Shown here in pieces: positions 25,877 to 32,322 of a stretch of 32,322 nt of DNA. The notes below the pieces were generated by a model. The model was given only the letters and a program-made list of their open reading frames with translations. It was not told the origin of the DNA and searched no databases. The position numbers and the translations under genes were made by a program. Where the stretch lies: positions 1 through 32,322 of the forward strand of contig NYUB01000026.1 in the NCBI GenBank assembly GCA_002683785.1. Reading direction: 5' to 3'. Position 1 is the stretch's first letter, and every line of letters begins with the position of its first letter. This DNA is from Deltaproteobacteria bacterium (lineage in GTDB: Bacteria > SAR324 > NAC60-12).

Positions 25877-27082
25877 ATGGCCGGACCCCTGGCCAGCCTG
25901 AAGGTTCTTGATTTTACCACCCTCCTTCCGGGGCCATTTGCCAGCATGATTTTGGCAGATCTTGGCGCCTCGGTGCTTCGTGTCGAGGCTCCTGGCCGTC
26001 CAGATCTGGTCCGCGAAATGAGGCAACGTGCTGGTTCCGTTTCCGCAGCACATGCCACCGTCAACCGTTCCAAAAGATGCATCTCCCTTGATCTCAAAGT
26101 TCCGGATTCCCTCCAGTTGGTGGATCAATTGCTGGAGAGTCATGACATTTTGCTGGAACAGTTCCGCCCCGGAGTCATGCAACGACTGGGACTTGGTTAT
26201 GAACAACTACAAGTTGAACATCCCAAATTGATCTACTGCTCCCTTACCGGTTATGGCCAAACAGGCCCTTACCGGGATCGAGCCGGACATGATATCAACT
26301 ACCTCGCACTTTCAGGCTTAAGTGAAACCAGCCGCAGAAAAGATTCCGGACCTGTTCCTTTTGGATTCCAACTGGCCGATATCGCAGGAGGATCTTATCA
26401 CATGGCCATGGCAGTCCTGGCTGCTGTCATACACCGTCAGCAGACCGGAGAAGGGCAGCACATTGATTTGAGCATGACCGATGCTGTTTTCAGCATGCAT
26501 GCTTTGGCAGGAGCCGAATGGCTCAGTGGTGCCGAAGAACCTTCAGCAGAAAACGGAATGTTGAATGGAGGAACGCTATATGATTATTATGAAACCCTGG
26601 ATGGGCGTTGGATTTCGGTCGGAAGCCTAGAACCTGTTTTCCTGAAACGGCTTTGTCTCCAGATGGGAATCCCTGAAGAGCAGAACAGCCACCTGGATGA
26701 TGCGAAATCACAGAACAGACTCAAAGAAAAATTACGTGCAGGTTTCAAAAGAAAATATTTCCAGGAATGGGTAGAAATTTTCCAAATGTTGGATGCCTGT
26801 GTGGAACCGGTACTCACAATGTCTGAAGCAGCAAATCACCCACAACTTCAGGAGCGCGGGATGATCAAAAAGGTGCCAAATGAAGAAGGAGACCTCATTC
26901 TACAAATCTCCTCCCCTTTTCGTTTTTCAAAGACTCCTGTGAATTCTGGATTTTCCGGTCAAATCCCGGGAGCCGACACCTTGTCCACCCTCAGGGAACT
27001 GGGATGGGAAGATGAGAGAATCAAAGCATTTCTTGAAACTGGTGCCTGCGGAGTAGGTTTTAGAGGGGATAGTAATAATTGA
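25877..27082 (+). CDS. Alpha-methylacyl-CoA racemase-like CaiB/BaiF family III CoA enzyme
   Basis: 401 residues. The family opening is LKVLDFTTLLPGPFASMILA followed by DLGA, with EAPGRPDLVR and NRSKRCISLDLK. RAGHDINYLALSG resembles the racemase rather than typical transferases. Catalytic candidates are His138, Asp168 (FQLADIAGGS) and Glu252 (GSLEPVF); their spacing nearly equals the His126/Asp156/Glu241 set of Mycobacterium MCR. An AMACR-type epimerase of 2-methylacyl-CoA is therefore more likely than a CoA transferase. It closes the operon and would prepare branched acyl-CoA for stereospecific oxidation. The last 23 bp overlap the opposing barrel-protein gene tail to tail. Confidence 0.9.
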   Translation: MAGPLASLKVLDFTTLLPGPFASMILADLGASVLRVEAPGRPDLVREMRQRAGSVSAAHATVNRSKRCISLDLKVPDSLQLVDQLLESHDILLEQFRPGVMQRLGLGYEQLQVEHPKLIYCSLTGYGQTGPYRDRAGHDINYLALSGLSETSRRKDSGPVPFGFQLADIAGGSYHMAMAVLAAVIHRQQTGEGQHIDLSMTDAVFSMHALAGAEWLSGAEEPSAENGMLNGGTLYDYYETLDGRWISVGSLEPVFLKRLCLQMGIPEEQNSHLDDAKSQNRLKEKLRAGFKRKYFQEWVEIFQMLDACVEPVLTMSEAANHPQLQERGMIKKVPNEEGDLILQISSPFRFSKTPVNSGFSGQIPGADTLSTLRELGWEDERIKAFLETGACGVGFRGDSNN

Positions 27083-27857
27083 GAAAGAGAGTTTGAATCT
27101 GACTGTTTTTCAACATCGGATTGCTTTCGGAACGGCTCAGAGGAAGATGCCAACTTTGTGAAATTCGAAGAGACAGCATTAGATTCCTAGTCGCAAAATA
27201 CACTCCTCCCAGATTGAGTTGGATTGCAGTTTCAGAATGAACCCCAGATGAACTGCCTGAACCCACAAATCCGGTACGACTGCTCTGCAGGCCCACGCCA
27301 AGCTGTCCGTGAAGGTCTCTCATCAATCTGGGATACCATGAAAACAACAAGGTATTTTGGATGCTTTCCAGTCTGGTCCCAGAGTCATTCTGGAAGCTGA
27401 GTGTTTTTCCGGTATCGATGATGGAAACCTGTCTTTCGTATTCGTAAGTCAGTTTCTCTTGTAGTAACCCAATCTGGAATCCTATTCCGTTAAGATCTGG
27501 TTGGTTGCTGACCACCTCAGTTCCATTCCCGAGCGTAAATCGGAGGTGACGAAAACCGACTCCAAAAAAAACCCCTTGCCATCTCAGTCCGCTGCCCTGC
27601 TTTAAGAATGATGGTTCACGGTAGGCACGGCGGGTTTCCACAAGACTGGATTCGGTTTTTAAAGACGTGGAAGATTTTTCTGTTTGAGCCAAAATTTTAT
27701 GAGGACTTCCCAAAAGTACCTGAATCATCAAAAGGCTTAATAAAATAATTTTGCATTCCAATTTGGAAAGCCCTGACTGGTAAATCTCCTTCAATACATA
27801 AATTATTTTTTGTTTGGGTAAAACAAGATTCATTACGATTCTTTCTAGTGTCATCAT
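27060..27857 (-). CDS. Putative small outer-membrane beta-barrel protein, coupled to lptD
   Basis: 265 residues, not assignable to a family. A hydrophobic export segment lies at about 36-57 (IILLSLLMIQVLLG...ILAQ). It is followed by alternating strands such as WQGVFFGVGFRHLRFTLG, GIGFQIGLLQEKLTYEYE, LHGQLGVGLQSSRTGF and IQLNLGGVYFATRNLMLSL. It ends in aromatic residues (LNYYYPL) of the kind BAM recognises. This pattern suggests an eight-strand or similar barrel. The first ATG overlaps the lptD stop (ATGA), implying cotranslation. That start leaves an unusually long cationic leader, so a TTG at 27761 is another possibility. It could be a lipid A modifier or an LptD accessory, but nothing in the sequence decides that. 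Confidence 0.65.
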   Translation of the reverse strand: MMTLERIVMNLVLPKQKIIYVLKEIYQSGLSKLECKIILLSLLMIQVLLGSPHKILAQTEKSSTSLKTESSLVETRRAYREPSFLKQGSGLRWQGVFFGVGFRHLRFTLGNGTEVVSNQPDLNGIGFQIGLLQEKLTYEYERQVSIIDTGKTLSFQNDSGTRLESIQNTLLFSWYPRLMRDLHGQLGVGLQSSRTGFVGSGSSSGVHSETAIQLNLGGVYFATRNLMLSLRISQSWHLPLSRSESNPMLKNSQIQTLFLNYYYPL

Positions 27858-30454
27858 CTCGCGAGTATTTTGTGCAGAGGCTGTTCAGGAAGGTCTGCTC
27901 CACCGAGCTTGAAGGTCAGTAAAAGGCTGCGCTCTACATATTCCTCTTTTTTACCGGAACTGGTGACGGTTTTATCTCTCGATTCATTCAAATTTAAGCC
28001 AATATCCCAGCAATTCGGCCGGTAATCGATATTGGCACTTGCCGAACTGAGCCGCCGCCGGAAAGCAGAACTTTCTGCATCAAGATCAACGGTTCCGGCA
28101 TAACCCAGGGCTAGCCTGTCACTGAATTCCACTGTCTGACCGAACCCGAAGGTCTTTCCTGCAGATACCGAAGTTCCATAAGGATCTTCATAAGCGGCCT
28201 CGTTCTCTCTAAAACTGACCATTGCTTTATTGTAGGCACTGACCCCGACCTCAACGTTGGCAGAGAATTCAAGAATCCGTCTCTTCAAATGATCATAACG
28301 ATTAAAATAACTCAGTGAGAGCTGAGGGCCAGGATGAATTCTGACATCGGTTCTCAGTGGCAGCAGGGGTTTTCCAGCGGGAGTTTCGTTACCTTTTGGT
28401 GCAGGTCCCTTAGATTGAAAATCGGGATCTTGCTTCAGCAAATCGTAATGCTGAATCAAATTCAGACTCGCTAGTGTCCAGGCAGGCCCTTCACGGCTGG
28501 GACGTTCTGTGATTCGTGATCCCGGGAGAACAACTCCTTTTTCAGCAAATGACATCAATTCATCACGTTCCTGGGAAGGAAGCTTTCTTCCAAGAACCTC
28601 TTCCAAGGCTTCCAACAGATCCATTTCAGAAGGATAGACCCTGTCTTTCAGCACTTCCAGACGCTGGACCAACTGCGGCCCAAAGCGAGAGTGCCTGAGA
28701 CGATTCAGTGAACGTCCCGTCAGGACAGCAGGCTTTTCCATATAACGACGTTTTGCTAAAAGGGTGTTCTCTATTCTGAGGGTTGCGAGTCTCCGGGTTG
28801 AAATAAGACTGCCAAAAGGGATTCCTGAAGCCGATGTCTGCTCTACATCCTCGATGTAATCATATTGAAGGCGCGGCACAATCTGATGTTTGAGACGGGT
28901 AAAAATTCCTCTTTCCCGGACAAACTGGCGAGAAATCGTCGTGTTCAGTTCCGCCTGAGCTTCATTGATTTCGAACCCGTATTCGTCTTCTGATGCAGGT
29001 CGAGTCGTACTCCAGACCTGGTATCGGGAAAAACGCCTGCCAATGCCTAGACTTCCTTTGGCAAAGCTGGTGGCTGGGAAATAATATTTGATTCGTGGTG
29101 TTGTCGTTGCACCAATCCCGTTCCACCCTTTTTCCCGGAAGTAACGGATCAGGCTGCCTGAGGCGTTCGCAGAGGCCGATTGGGAACCGGATTTCCAGAA
29201 AACTCGAGCATATTGAAAACTCAAAGCTGGAAGCTGTTGGACAGTGGTCTGATCATCGGTTTGACGATTGAGGAGGGCTTCCTCCAAATATTTTTCATGC
29301 TTTGAGACAGAAAGCGTAACGCTCCCTTTTTCAAATTGTCGATTCACTGAGCCGCTAAATTTTTGAGCTGTCAGACTAGGGTTTTGGTTTCGTTCATACT
29401 CTTTTTCAAACTGTCCGTCGCTGTAATTCAAGCTGCTGACAATCAACCGGCTTCTTTCGTCAAGCCGTTGGTTATGGTTGTAAACCAGTTTATAACGTTC
29501 AGGGCGCAAGTCCTTTTCGGAGATACTGTTTGCAGCAAGACTGCCGGCTTCCTTCTCAGGGTCACGTGGATCTCTCTCGAAATACCTTCGGAACTGTAGT
29601 TGACCGAACATTCCTTCCTCGAAGGCATATTGATATTCTGCATGCAGTCCATAGCCTCTCTTTTCTACCCACTCATACTGGAAGGTTAAATCATGCTCTT
29701 TATCAAAAGCCCAAAAGTAAGGGATTCCAATCCGGTAACCAAGGTCGAATTTTTCAGCGTTACTCGTATCCTGTCCAAACCCGGGTGCCAGAAAACCTGA
29801 CTTGCGGCTGCTCGTGGTGGGCCAGGCCAGGAAAGGAAAATAAAATACCGGGATCCCTTTGATCTTTAAAATGGTGTGTTCACTGGAACCAAAATTTTCA
29901 TGTCTATAATCAACCTGGTTTCCACTAATTTCCCAGAAAGGTTTTTTAGGGTTACAGGTGGTAAAACTGCACTCATTCAAAACAAAGTGACTTTCTCCCA
30001 GCCATTGCACTTCATCTGCAGTCATATAGGCTCGGTTTTCAGAGTCGTACATGATGGCGTTGTAAAAAACACCGGTTCTGGTTTCCAAATCCATCTCCAG
30101 ACGGTCCATAACCGCCAACAAATTTTCACGTTTGAAACGAACATATCCTTCAGCAATGGCAGTGTTCTGTTCTGGATCCAGCCGGATTTCAGTCCCCTCC
30201 AAGGTCATGTCTTCCCAGGTGATCAAGGCGTCATGGTAGATAAAATCTCCGGATTCAGGGTCATGCACATAACTGAGTGTTTCGATATTTACCGGGCTTT
30301 TCGCATAGACAGGACAACTGAAAAAGATCCATAGAAATACCTGGATTAAGGCGAAGGCCATACCCCAGGAGTTTGGAATCCGGATCTTAAGACTTCCTGA
30401 AGGAAAGAGTTTTGTATAAAACTTCACGAATTCTGGTTTTGAGTTTGAAAGCAC
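27854..30454 (-). CDS. lptD: LPS-assembly outer-membrane protein LptD
   Basis: 866 residues. It receives LPS from LptA and inserts it in the outer leaflet. A signal peptide ends near VYA (about residue 51). The LptA/OstA-like beta-jellyroll (about 55-200) contains YHDALITWEDMTLEGTEIRL, AIAEGYVRFKRENLLAVMDR and ECSFTTCNPKKPFWEISGNQ. The barrel follows from GIPVFYFPFLAWPTTSSRKS (FYFP and SRKSGFLAP are diagnostic). About 90 helical residues (about 568-658) interrupt the barrel. Cysteines in the mature protein are C162, C167 and C815, fewer than the four that form the E. coli disulfides. The start is GTG; the ATG at residue 32 would give a signal peptide without positive charge, so the longer form is preferred. 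lptE is not nearby. Confidence 0.94.
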   Translation of the reverse strand: MLSNSKPEFVKFYTKLFPSGSLKIRIPNSWGMAFALIQVFLWIFFSCPVYAKSPVNIETLSYVHDPESGDFIYHDALITWEDMTLEGTEIRLDPEQNTAIAEGYVRFKRENLLAVMDRLEMDLETRTGVFYNAIMYDSENRAYMTADEVQWLGESHFVLNECSFTTCNPKKPFWEISGNQVDYRHENFGSSEHTILKIKGIPVFYFPFLAWPTTSSRKSGFLAPGFGQDTSNAEKFDLGYRIGIPYFWAFDKEHDLTFQYEWVEKRGYGLHAEYQYAFEEGMFGQLQFRRYFERDPRDPEKEAGSLAANSISEKDLRPERYKLVYNHNQRLDERSRLIVSSLNYSDGQFEKEYERNQNPSLTAQKFSGSVNRQFEKGSVTLSVSKHEKYLEEALLNRQTDDQTTVQQLPALSFQYARVFWKSGSQSASANASGSLIRYFREKGWNGIGATTTPRIKYYFPATSFAKGSLGIGRRFSRYQVWSTTRPASEDEYGFEINEAQAELNTTISRQFVRERGIFTRLKHQIVPRLQYDYIEDVEQTSASGIPFGSLISTRRLATLRIENTLLAKRRYMEKPAVLTGRSLNRLRHSRFGPQLVQRLEVLKDRVYPSEMDLLEALEEVLGRKLPSQERDELMSFAEKGVVLPGSRITERPSREGPAWTLASLNLIQHYDLLKQDPDFQSKGPAPKGNETPAGKPLLPLRTDVRIHPGPQLSLSYFNRYDHLKRRILEFSANVEVGVSAYNKAMVSFRENEAAYEDPYGTSVSAGKTFGFGQTVEFSDRLALGYAGTVDLDAESSAFRRRLSSASANIDYRPNCWDIGLNLNESRDKTVTSSGKKEEYVERSLLLTFKLGGADLPEQPLHKILAR

Positions 30455-30555
30455 CTCAACTTCAAATTGACTGAGGTCTGAAACGGGTGGGTTTAACTGT
30501 GGACATGAAAGAATATTTAAAAACAGCCTGTTCGGAAGTGCAATCTATTTGCCCT

Positions 30556-30573
30556 TAAGCCTTGTAAGGCTTA
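30556..30573. promoter_or_regulatory. Palindrome between divergent lptD and the SNase-like gene
   Basis: TAAGCCTT, GT, AAGGCTTA: eight perfectly paired bases on each side. No T-run follows on either strand, so a terminator is unlikely. Its place in the divergent promoter region suggests an operator for one or both genes. Confidence 0.4.
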
Positions 30574-30649
30574 GAAGATCACATGGATTTTGCATGGAAA
30601 TGATTCTAATTTGAGATCTACTACCAAGCCACTCAGCAAAGTGAGTTTT

Positions 30650-31306
30650 ATGAAAAAAAATTACATGGCTTTTCCCAACAAGCTCTATTCGGTCAGCCTA
30701 TTAATGATGCTTTTGCTTTTAGTACCAAACGCCTGGGCGCAAGAGGACAGCTTTTTCAACACGGAAAGCATTCGCAGCCAACTTTTCAACCGTATGAAAG
30801 ACCGTAAAGAGAAAAAAAACGCACGGAAGATCAACCTTACCATCCTGCATGGTGTTTTCGGCAGGATGACCGATCCGGAAAGTATTTGGGTGAGAATCGA
30901 TAGCCGGACCGAATTTCGAAAATGGACCTATAAGTTGTCCAAACAAAGCCTTAATTTGCCCCGTCAGGAAATCCGGGTCTGGCTCAAATATGTCTCACCA
31001 AGTCAATCCGTCAGTTTCGGGAAGGAATACAATACCTGGTTCAAAAAAAAGGTCGTCTTTGAGATGGGAAAGATTTTTTACAACCGGAACGTTCGTGTCG
31101 ATTATGATTATTCAGAAAAACTCTACAGGATGGAAGGAACGGTTTGGTCTGGAGATACCAACCTCAATCTTTGGATGATCCGTAATGGCTGGTCGTATTA
31201 CCTACTTCCCGATGAACAACCAGTAGAGCATGAAGAATTGATTGCAGCAGAAAAAGAGGCTCGCCAAAAACAAGTTGGGCTTTGGAAAGCGGAATTGCAA
31301 CAGTAA
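30650..31306 (+). CDS. Secreted thermonuclease (SNase)-like protein, catalytic site doubtful
   Basis: 218 residues from the ATG at 30650, preceded by AGTGAG. A signal peptide (MKKNY to NAWAQ, about 1-31) precedes a basic helix (RMKDRKEKKNARK). An SNase/OB-like part follows: EIRVWLKYVSPSQSVSFGKE (about 107-126), RVDYDYSEKLYRMEGTVW (about 139-156), LNLWMIRNGWSYYLLP and AAEKEARQKQVGLWKAEL. The last two are the clearest SNase hallmarks. Where active SNases have ...RLxGIDAPE..., this protein reads VWLKYVSPSQ, lacking the acidic general base, although Arg109 and Arg150 could match the two catalytic arginines. It may bind rather than cut nucleic acid. An in-frame TTG at 30590 extends the frame but lacks support. 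The gene is divergent from lptD. Confidence 0.75.
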   Translation: MKKNYMAFPNKLYSVSLLMMLLLLVPNAWAQEDSFFNTESIRSQLFNRMKDRKEKKNARKINLTILHGVFGRMTDPESIWVRIDSRTEFRKWTYKLSKQSLNLPRQEIRVWLKYVSPSQSVSFGKEYNTWFKKKVVFEMGKIFYNRNVRVDYDYSEKLYRMEGTVWSGDTNLNLWMIRNGWSYYLLPDEQPVEHEELIAAEKEARQKQVGLWKAELQQ

Positions 31307-31317
31307 ACAATATTACC

Positions 31318-31335
31318 AAGGATCATTGAATCCTT
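31318..31335 (+). terminator. Weak hairpin after the SNase-like gene
   Basis: AAGGAT, loop CATTGA, ATCCTT, starting 12 bases after the stop at 31306. Only a short T stretch follows (TTTG), so it would be a weak terminator at best. Confidence 0.35.
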
Positions 31336-31338
31336 TGT

Positions 31339-31394
31339 GATTCAATTCCGATTCAATTCCGATTCAATTCCTCAATTCCTCAATTCCTCAATTC
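31339..31394. repeat. Mixed-period tandem repeat (11-nt then 8-nt units) at the selenoprotein 3' end
   Basis: Three copies of GATTCAATTCC (31339-31349, 31350-31360, 31361-31371) run without a gap into TCAATTCC at 31372-31379 and 31380-31387 and a truncated TCAATTC at 31388-31394. All units share TCAATTCC, so the 8-mer is the 11-mer without GAT. On the minus strand each unit contains TGA. Because 8 and 11 both leave remainder 2 on division by 3, successive units place stops in all three frames. The stop of the selenoprotein gene lies in the second 8-nt unit. Confidence 0.95.
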
Positions 31395-32243
31395 TTTGTC
31401 GTGTCGTTCAATAAAGGGTAATCCTTCCTCCATTTCTTCAAATCGGTCTCTTTTCCAGCGAAAAGGGCTGTCCACGATGGTTCCTGGTTCTTTTACGGTT
31501 TCCAGTAGTTTCAAACTTTCCATCACAATCCTCCTTTGTTGAGCAGAACGGAAAGGTTCACCAAGAGCATGGCCATAGGGGTATCGGAGGTGGTAGGCCC
31601 TCGGAGGATTGACTGAGGAACAGATTTTAATGCTGATGCACAGACTGACTGTGGAGATGCCCCGGCTTTCGATTTCACGTTGGACCAGACCGACCGTCTG
31701 ATTGCAAAGGCCTCAGGAGGGAACAAGCAGGGCAATATCAGCCTGCATTTGCTGGACTTTGTCAGCCGCAGCAACAGAAGTTTTCTGGACCAATGTTTCA
31801 ATCAACGTTCCATCGATGTGTCCCATGAAGGAAATGAACTGATCCGTAAGGGAACCCATTTTTCCTTCGTTGACAAGTTCCTGCATTACCTGCCATGGAA
31901 AAACAAGGTTAAGGTCTTGATCGGCATCACGATGGTCGTAATAATCATGAGTAATCATCAATTCCTCCGGCTTCGCCTGGCTTGAAATCATTCGGAAACT
32001 CGGATCACCATTGGAATCGGTCATGTCAAAGGGAGTATCATTTTTTTGATGGACTCCTCCGGTTGTTACCAAAACCAGCCTGCACTCTTCAAGCGGTTTC
32101 CCCAAGGGAGTCCAAGGGACCTGATCGTTCTGAACGGCCTGGTATTTCCTTTGCCATGATTCCTTGACGAGATCCATTTTGAACAACGCCAGTCCAAGAC
32201 GGTTTTTTAAACGCTTTACGAAAGGATGAACGTGCAGATTCAC
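31380..32243 (-). CDS. GrdB/PrdB-family (glycine/sarcosine/betaine/D-proline reductase B) selenoprotein, UGA read as Sec
   Basis: 287 residues if the UGA at 31713-31715 is read as selenocysteine (Sec177). Before it are the family motifs PWTPLGKPLEECRLVLVTTG with GVH, TPFDMTDSNGDPSFRMI, ITHDYYDHRDADQDLNLVFP and GSLTDQFISFMGHIDGTL. ADIALLVPS then leads to Sec-GLC-NQTVGLVQREIESRGIST. After it, 110 sense codons continue the family: NPPRAYHLRYPYGHALGEPF and LETVKEPGTIVDSPFRWKRD. True GrdB/PrdB are Sec subunits of Clostridial reductases; marine bacteria carry shorter homologues whose substrate is not established. A SECIS-like hairpin follows the UGA. The start is GTG at 32243 (in-frame TAA just upstream); ATG at 32177 is an alternative that avoids overlap with the divergent gene. 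Gene callers that read UGA as stop will report only a 176-residue fragment. Confidence 0.9.
31680..31707 (-). promoter_or_regulatory. Bacterial SECIS-type stem-loop directly after the Sec UGA
   Basis: Numbering the U of UGA as 1, bases 14-20 (AUCAGAC) pair with 26-32 (GUCUGGU), seven pairs with one U-G wobble, around the loop GGUCG (21-25). Three more pairs (UUG 9-11 with CAA 34-36) extend the stem beyond a small internal loop. E. coli fdhF has its loop AGGUCU at 21-26, so the distance and the GGUC identity agree closely with a SelB-binding element. The hairpin lies inside the coding sequence, as in bacteria. Confidence 0.8.
31713..31715 (-). other. Selenocysteine codon (in-frame UGA)
   Basis: TGA on the minus strand between VPS and GLCNQTVG. 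In this family the position is the Sec (or Cys) of a U/CxxC redox motif; here it reads Sec-Gly-Leu-Cys. Confidence 0.88.
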
Positions 32244-32322
32244 GAAAGGCTTCTTCGTTTAAATGAATCGATTCAGCAAGCCTCAGAAAAAGCGCAACGC
32301 AGTTTGGATGAAATACGGCTGG
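32226..32322 (+). CDS. yggS: Probable YggS/PROSC-family PLP-homeostasis protein, N-terminal fragment
   Basis: Only the first 32 codons are in the window. The text IHERLLRLNESIQQASEKAQ, then RSLDEIRL, matches the opening helix of YggS-type pyridoxal-5'-phosphate-binding proteins (family: erl..vr..I..aa..agR...ei.Ll), just before the LxAVSK strand that carries the PLP lysine, which would lie beyond the edge. An ATG at 32226 is directly abutted by AAAGG; that site is better spaced (6 nt) for the in-frame GTG at 32232, which may be the real start. It is divergent from the selenoprotein gene, and the two 5' ends overlap by up to 18 bp if both use their outer starts. The call rests on a short stretch. 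Confidence 0.55.
   Translation, partial: MNVQIHERLLRLNESIQQASEKAQRSLDEIRL

Noticed and set aside
30590-30649. TTG-started extension of the SNase-like protein
   Set aside because: It puts 20 polar residues before the signal peptide, and the ATG at 30650 has a better upstream site.
31523-31801. 92-codon minus-strand frame near the right end
   Set aside because: It lies in another frame across the Sec region of the selenoprotein and has no family resemblance; the frame that continues through the UGA explains the sequence.

Overview
The window reads as chromosomal DNA of a Gram-negative, LPS-making bacterium. The evidence is lptD, a type II secretion secretin, bactofilin, FtsA/FtsZ with a proteobacterial-type C-terminal peptide, ScpA, and abundant acyl-CoA enzymes. 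Base composition leans moderately to AT, with AT-rich intergenic stretches. An uncultured marine lineage such as SAR324 or another former deltaproteobacterial group would fit. That is inference: there is no rRNA or other decisive marker here. I see no phage, IS element, CRISPR array or tRNA.

Layout. 1-3000 (minus): a partial membrane-anchored lectin-like protein, then a translationally coupled NfeD/slipin membrane pair. 3206-4563 (plus): YkgJ-type Cys-cluster protein and coaE. 4616-6424 (minus): SulP anion transporter with STAS domain, followed by about 680 bp without a convincing gene. 7106-8643: a degenerate diacylglycerol-kinase-like protein with a clear terminator, then a bactofilin on the other strand. 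8916-13132 (plus): proS, a PRPP-synthetase homologue and trkA. 13239-16892 (plus): a possible small Cys-rich lipoprotein, then ftsA and ftsZ away from the usual dcw cluster. 16967-21391 (minus): a tight ispD-gspD-scpA operon whose secretin carries extra N-modules. 21867-27082 (plus): a six-gene catabolic operon (3-hydroxyisobutyrate-dehydrogenase-like, aldehyde dehydrogenase, SDR, two MaoC-type hydratases, alpha-methylacyl-CoA racemase-like). 27060-30454 (minus): an outer-membrane barrel candidate coupled to lptD. 30650-31306 (plus): a secreted SNase-like protein. 31380-32243 (minus): a selenoprotein. 32226-32322 (plus): the first codons of a probable yggS homologue.

The main discovery is at the right edge. 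A reading frame that conventional gene calling would end at 31713 is a GrdB/PrdB-family (glycine/sarcosine/betaine/D-proline reductase B) selenoprotein. The in-frame UGA lies in a Sec-Gly-Leu-Cys motif, the frame continues 110 family-like codons beyond it, and directly after the UGA there is a bacterial SECIS-type hairpin whose apical loop contains GGUC, as in E. coli fdhF. The true stop lies inside an 11-nt/8-nt mixed-period tandem repeat.

Other points worth a second look are a secretin with six N1-type modules including one recent duplication, an LptD with a helical insertion in its barrel, a lipid-kinase-like protein without its nucleotide motif, and an acyl-CoA operon whose substrate is unknown.
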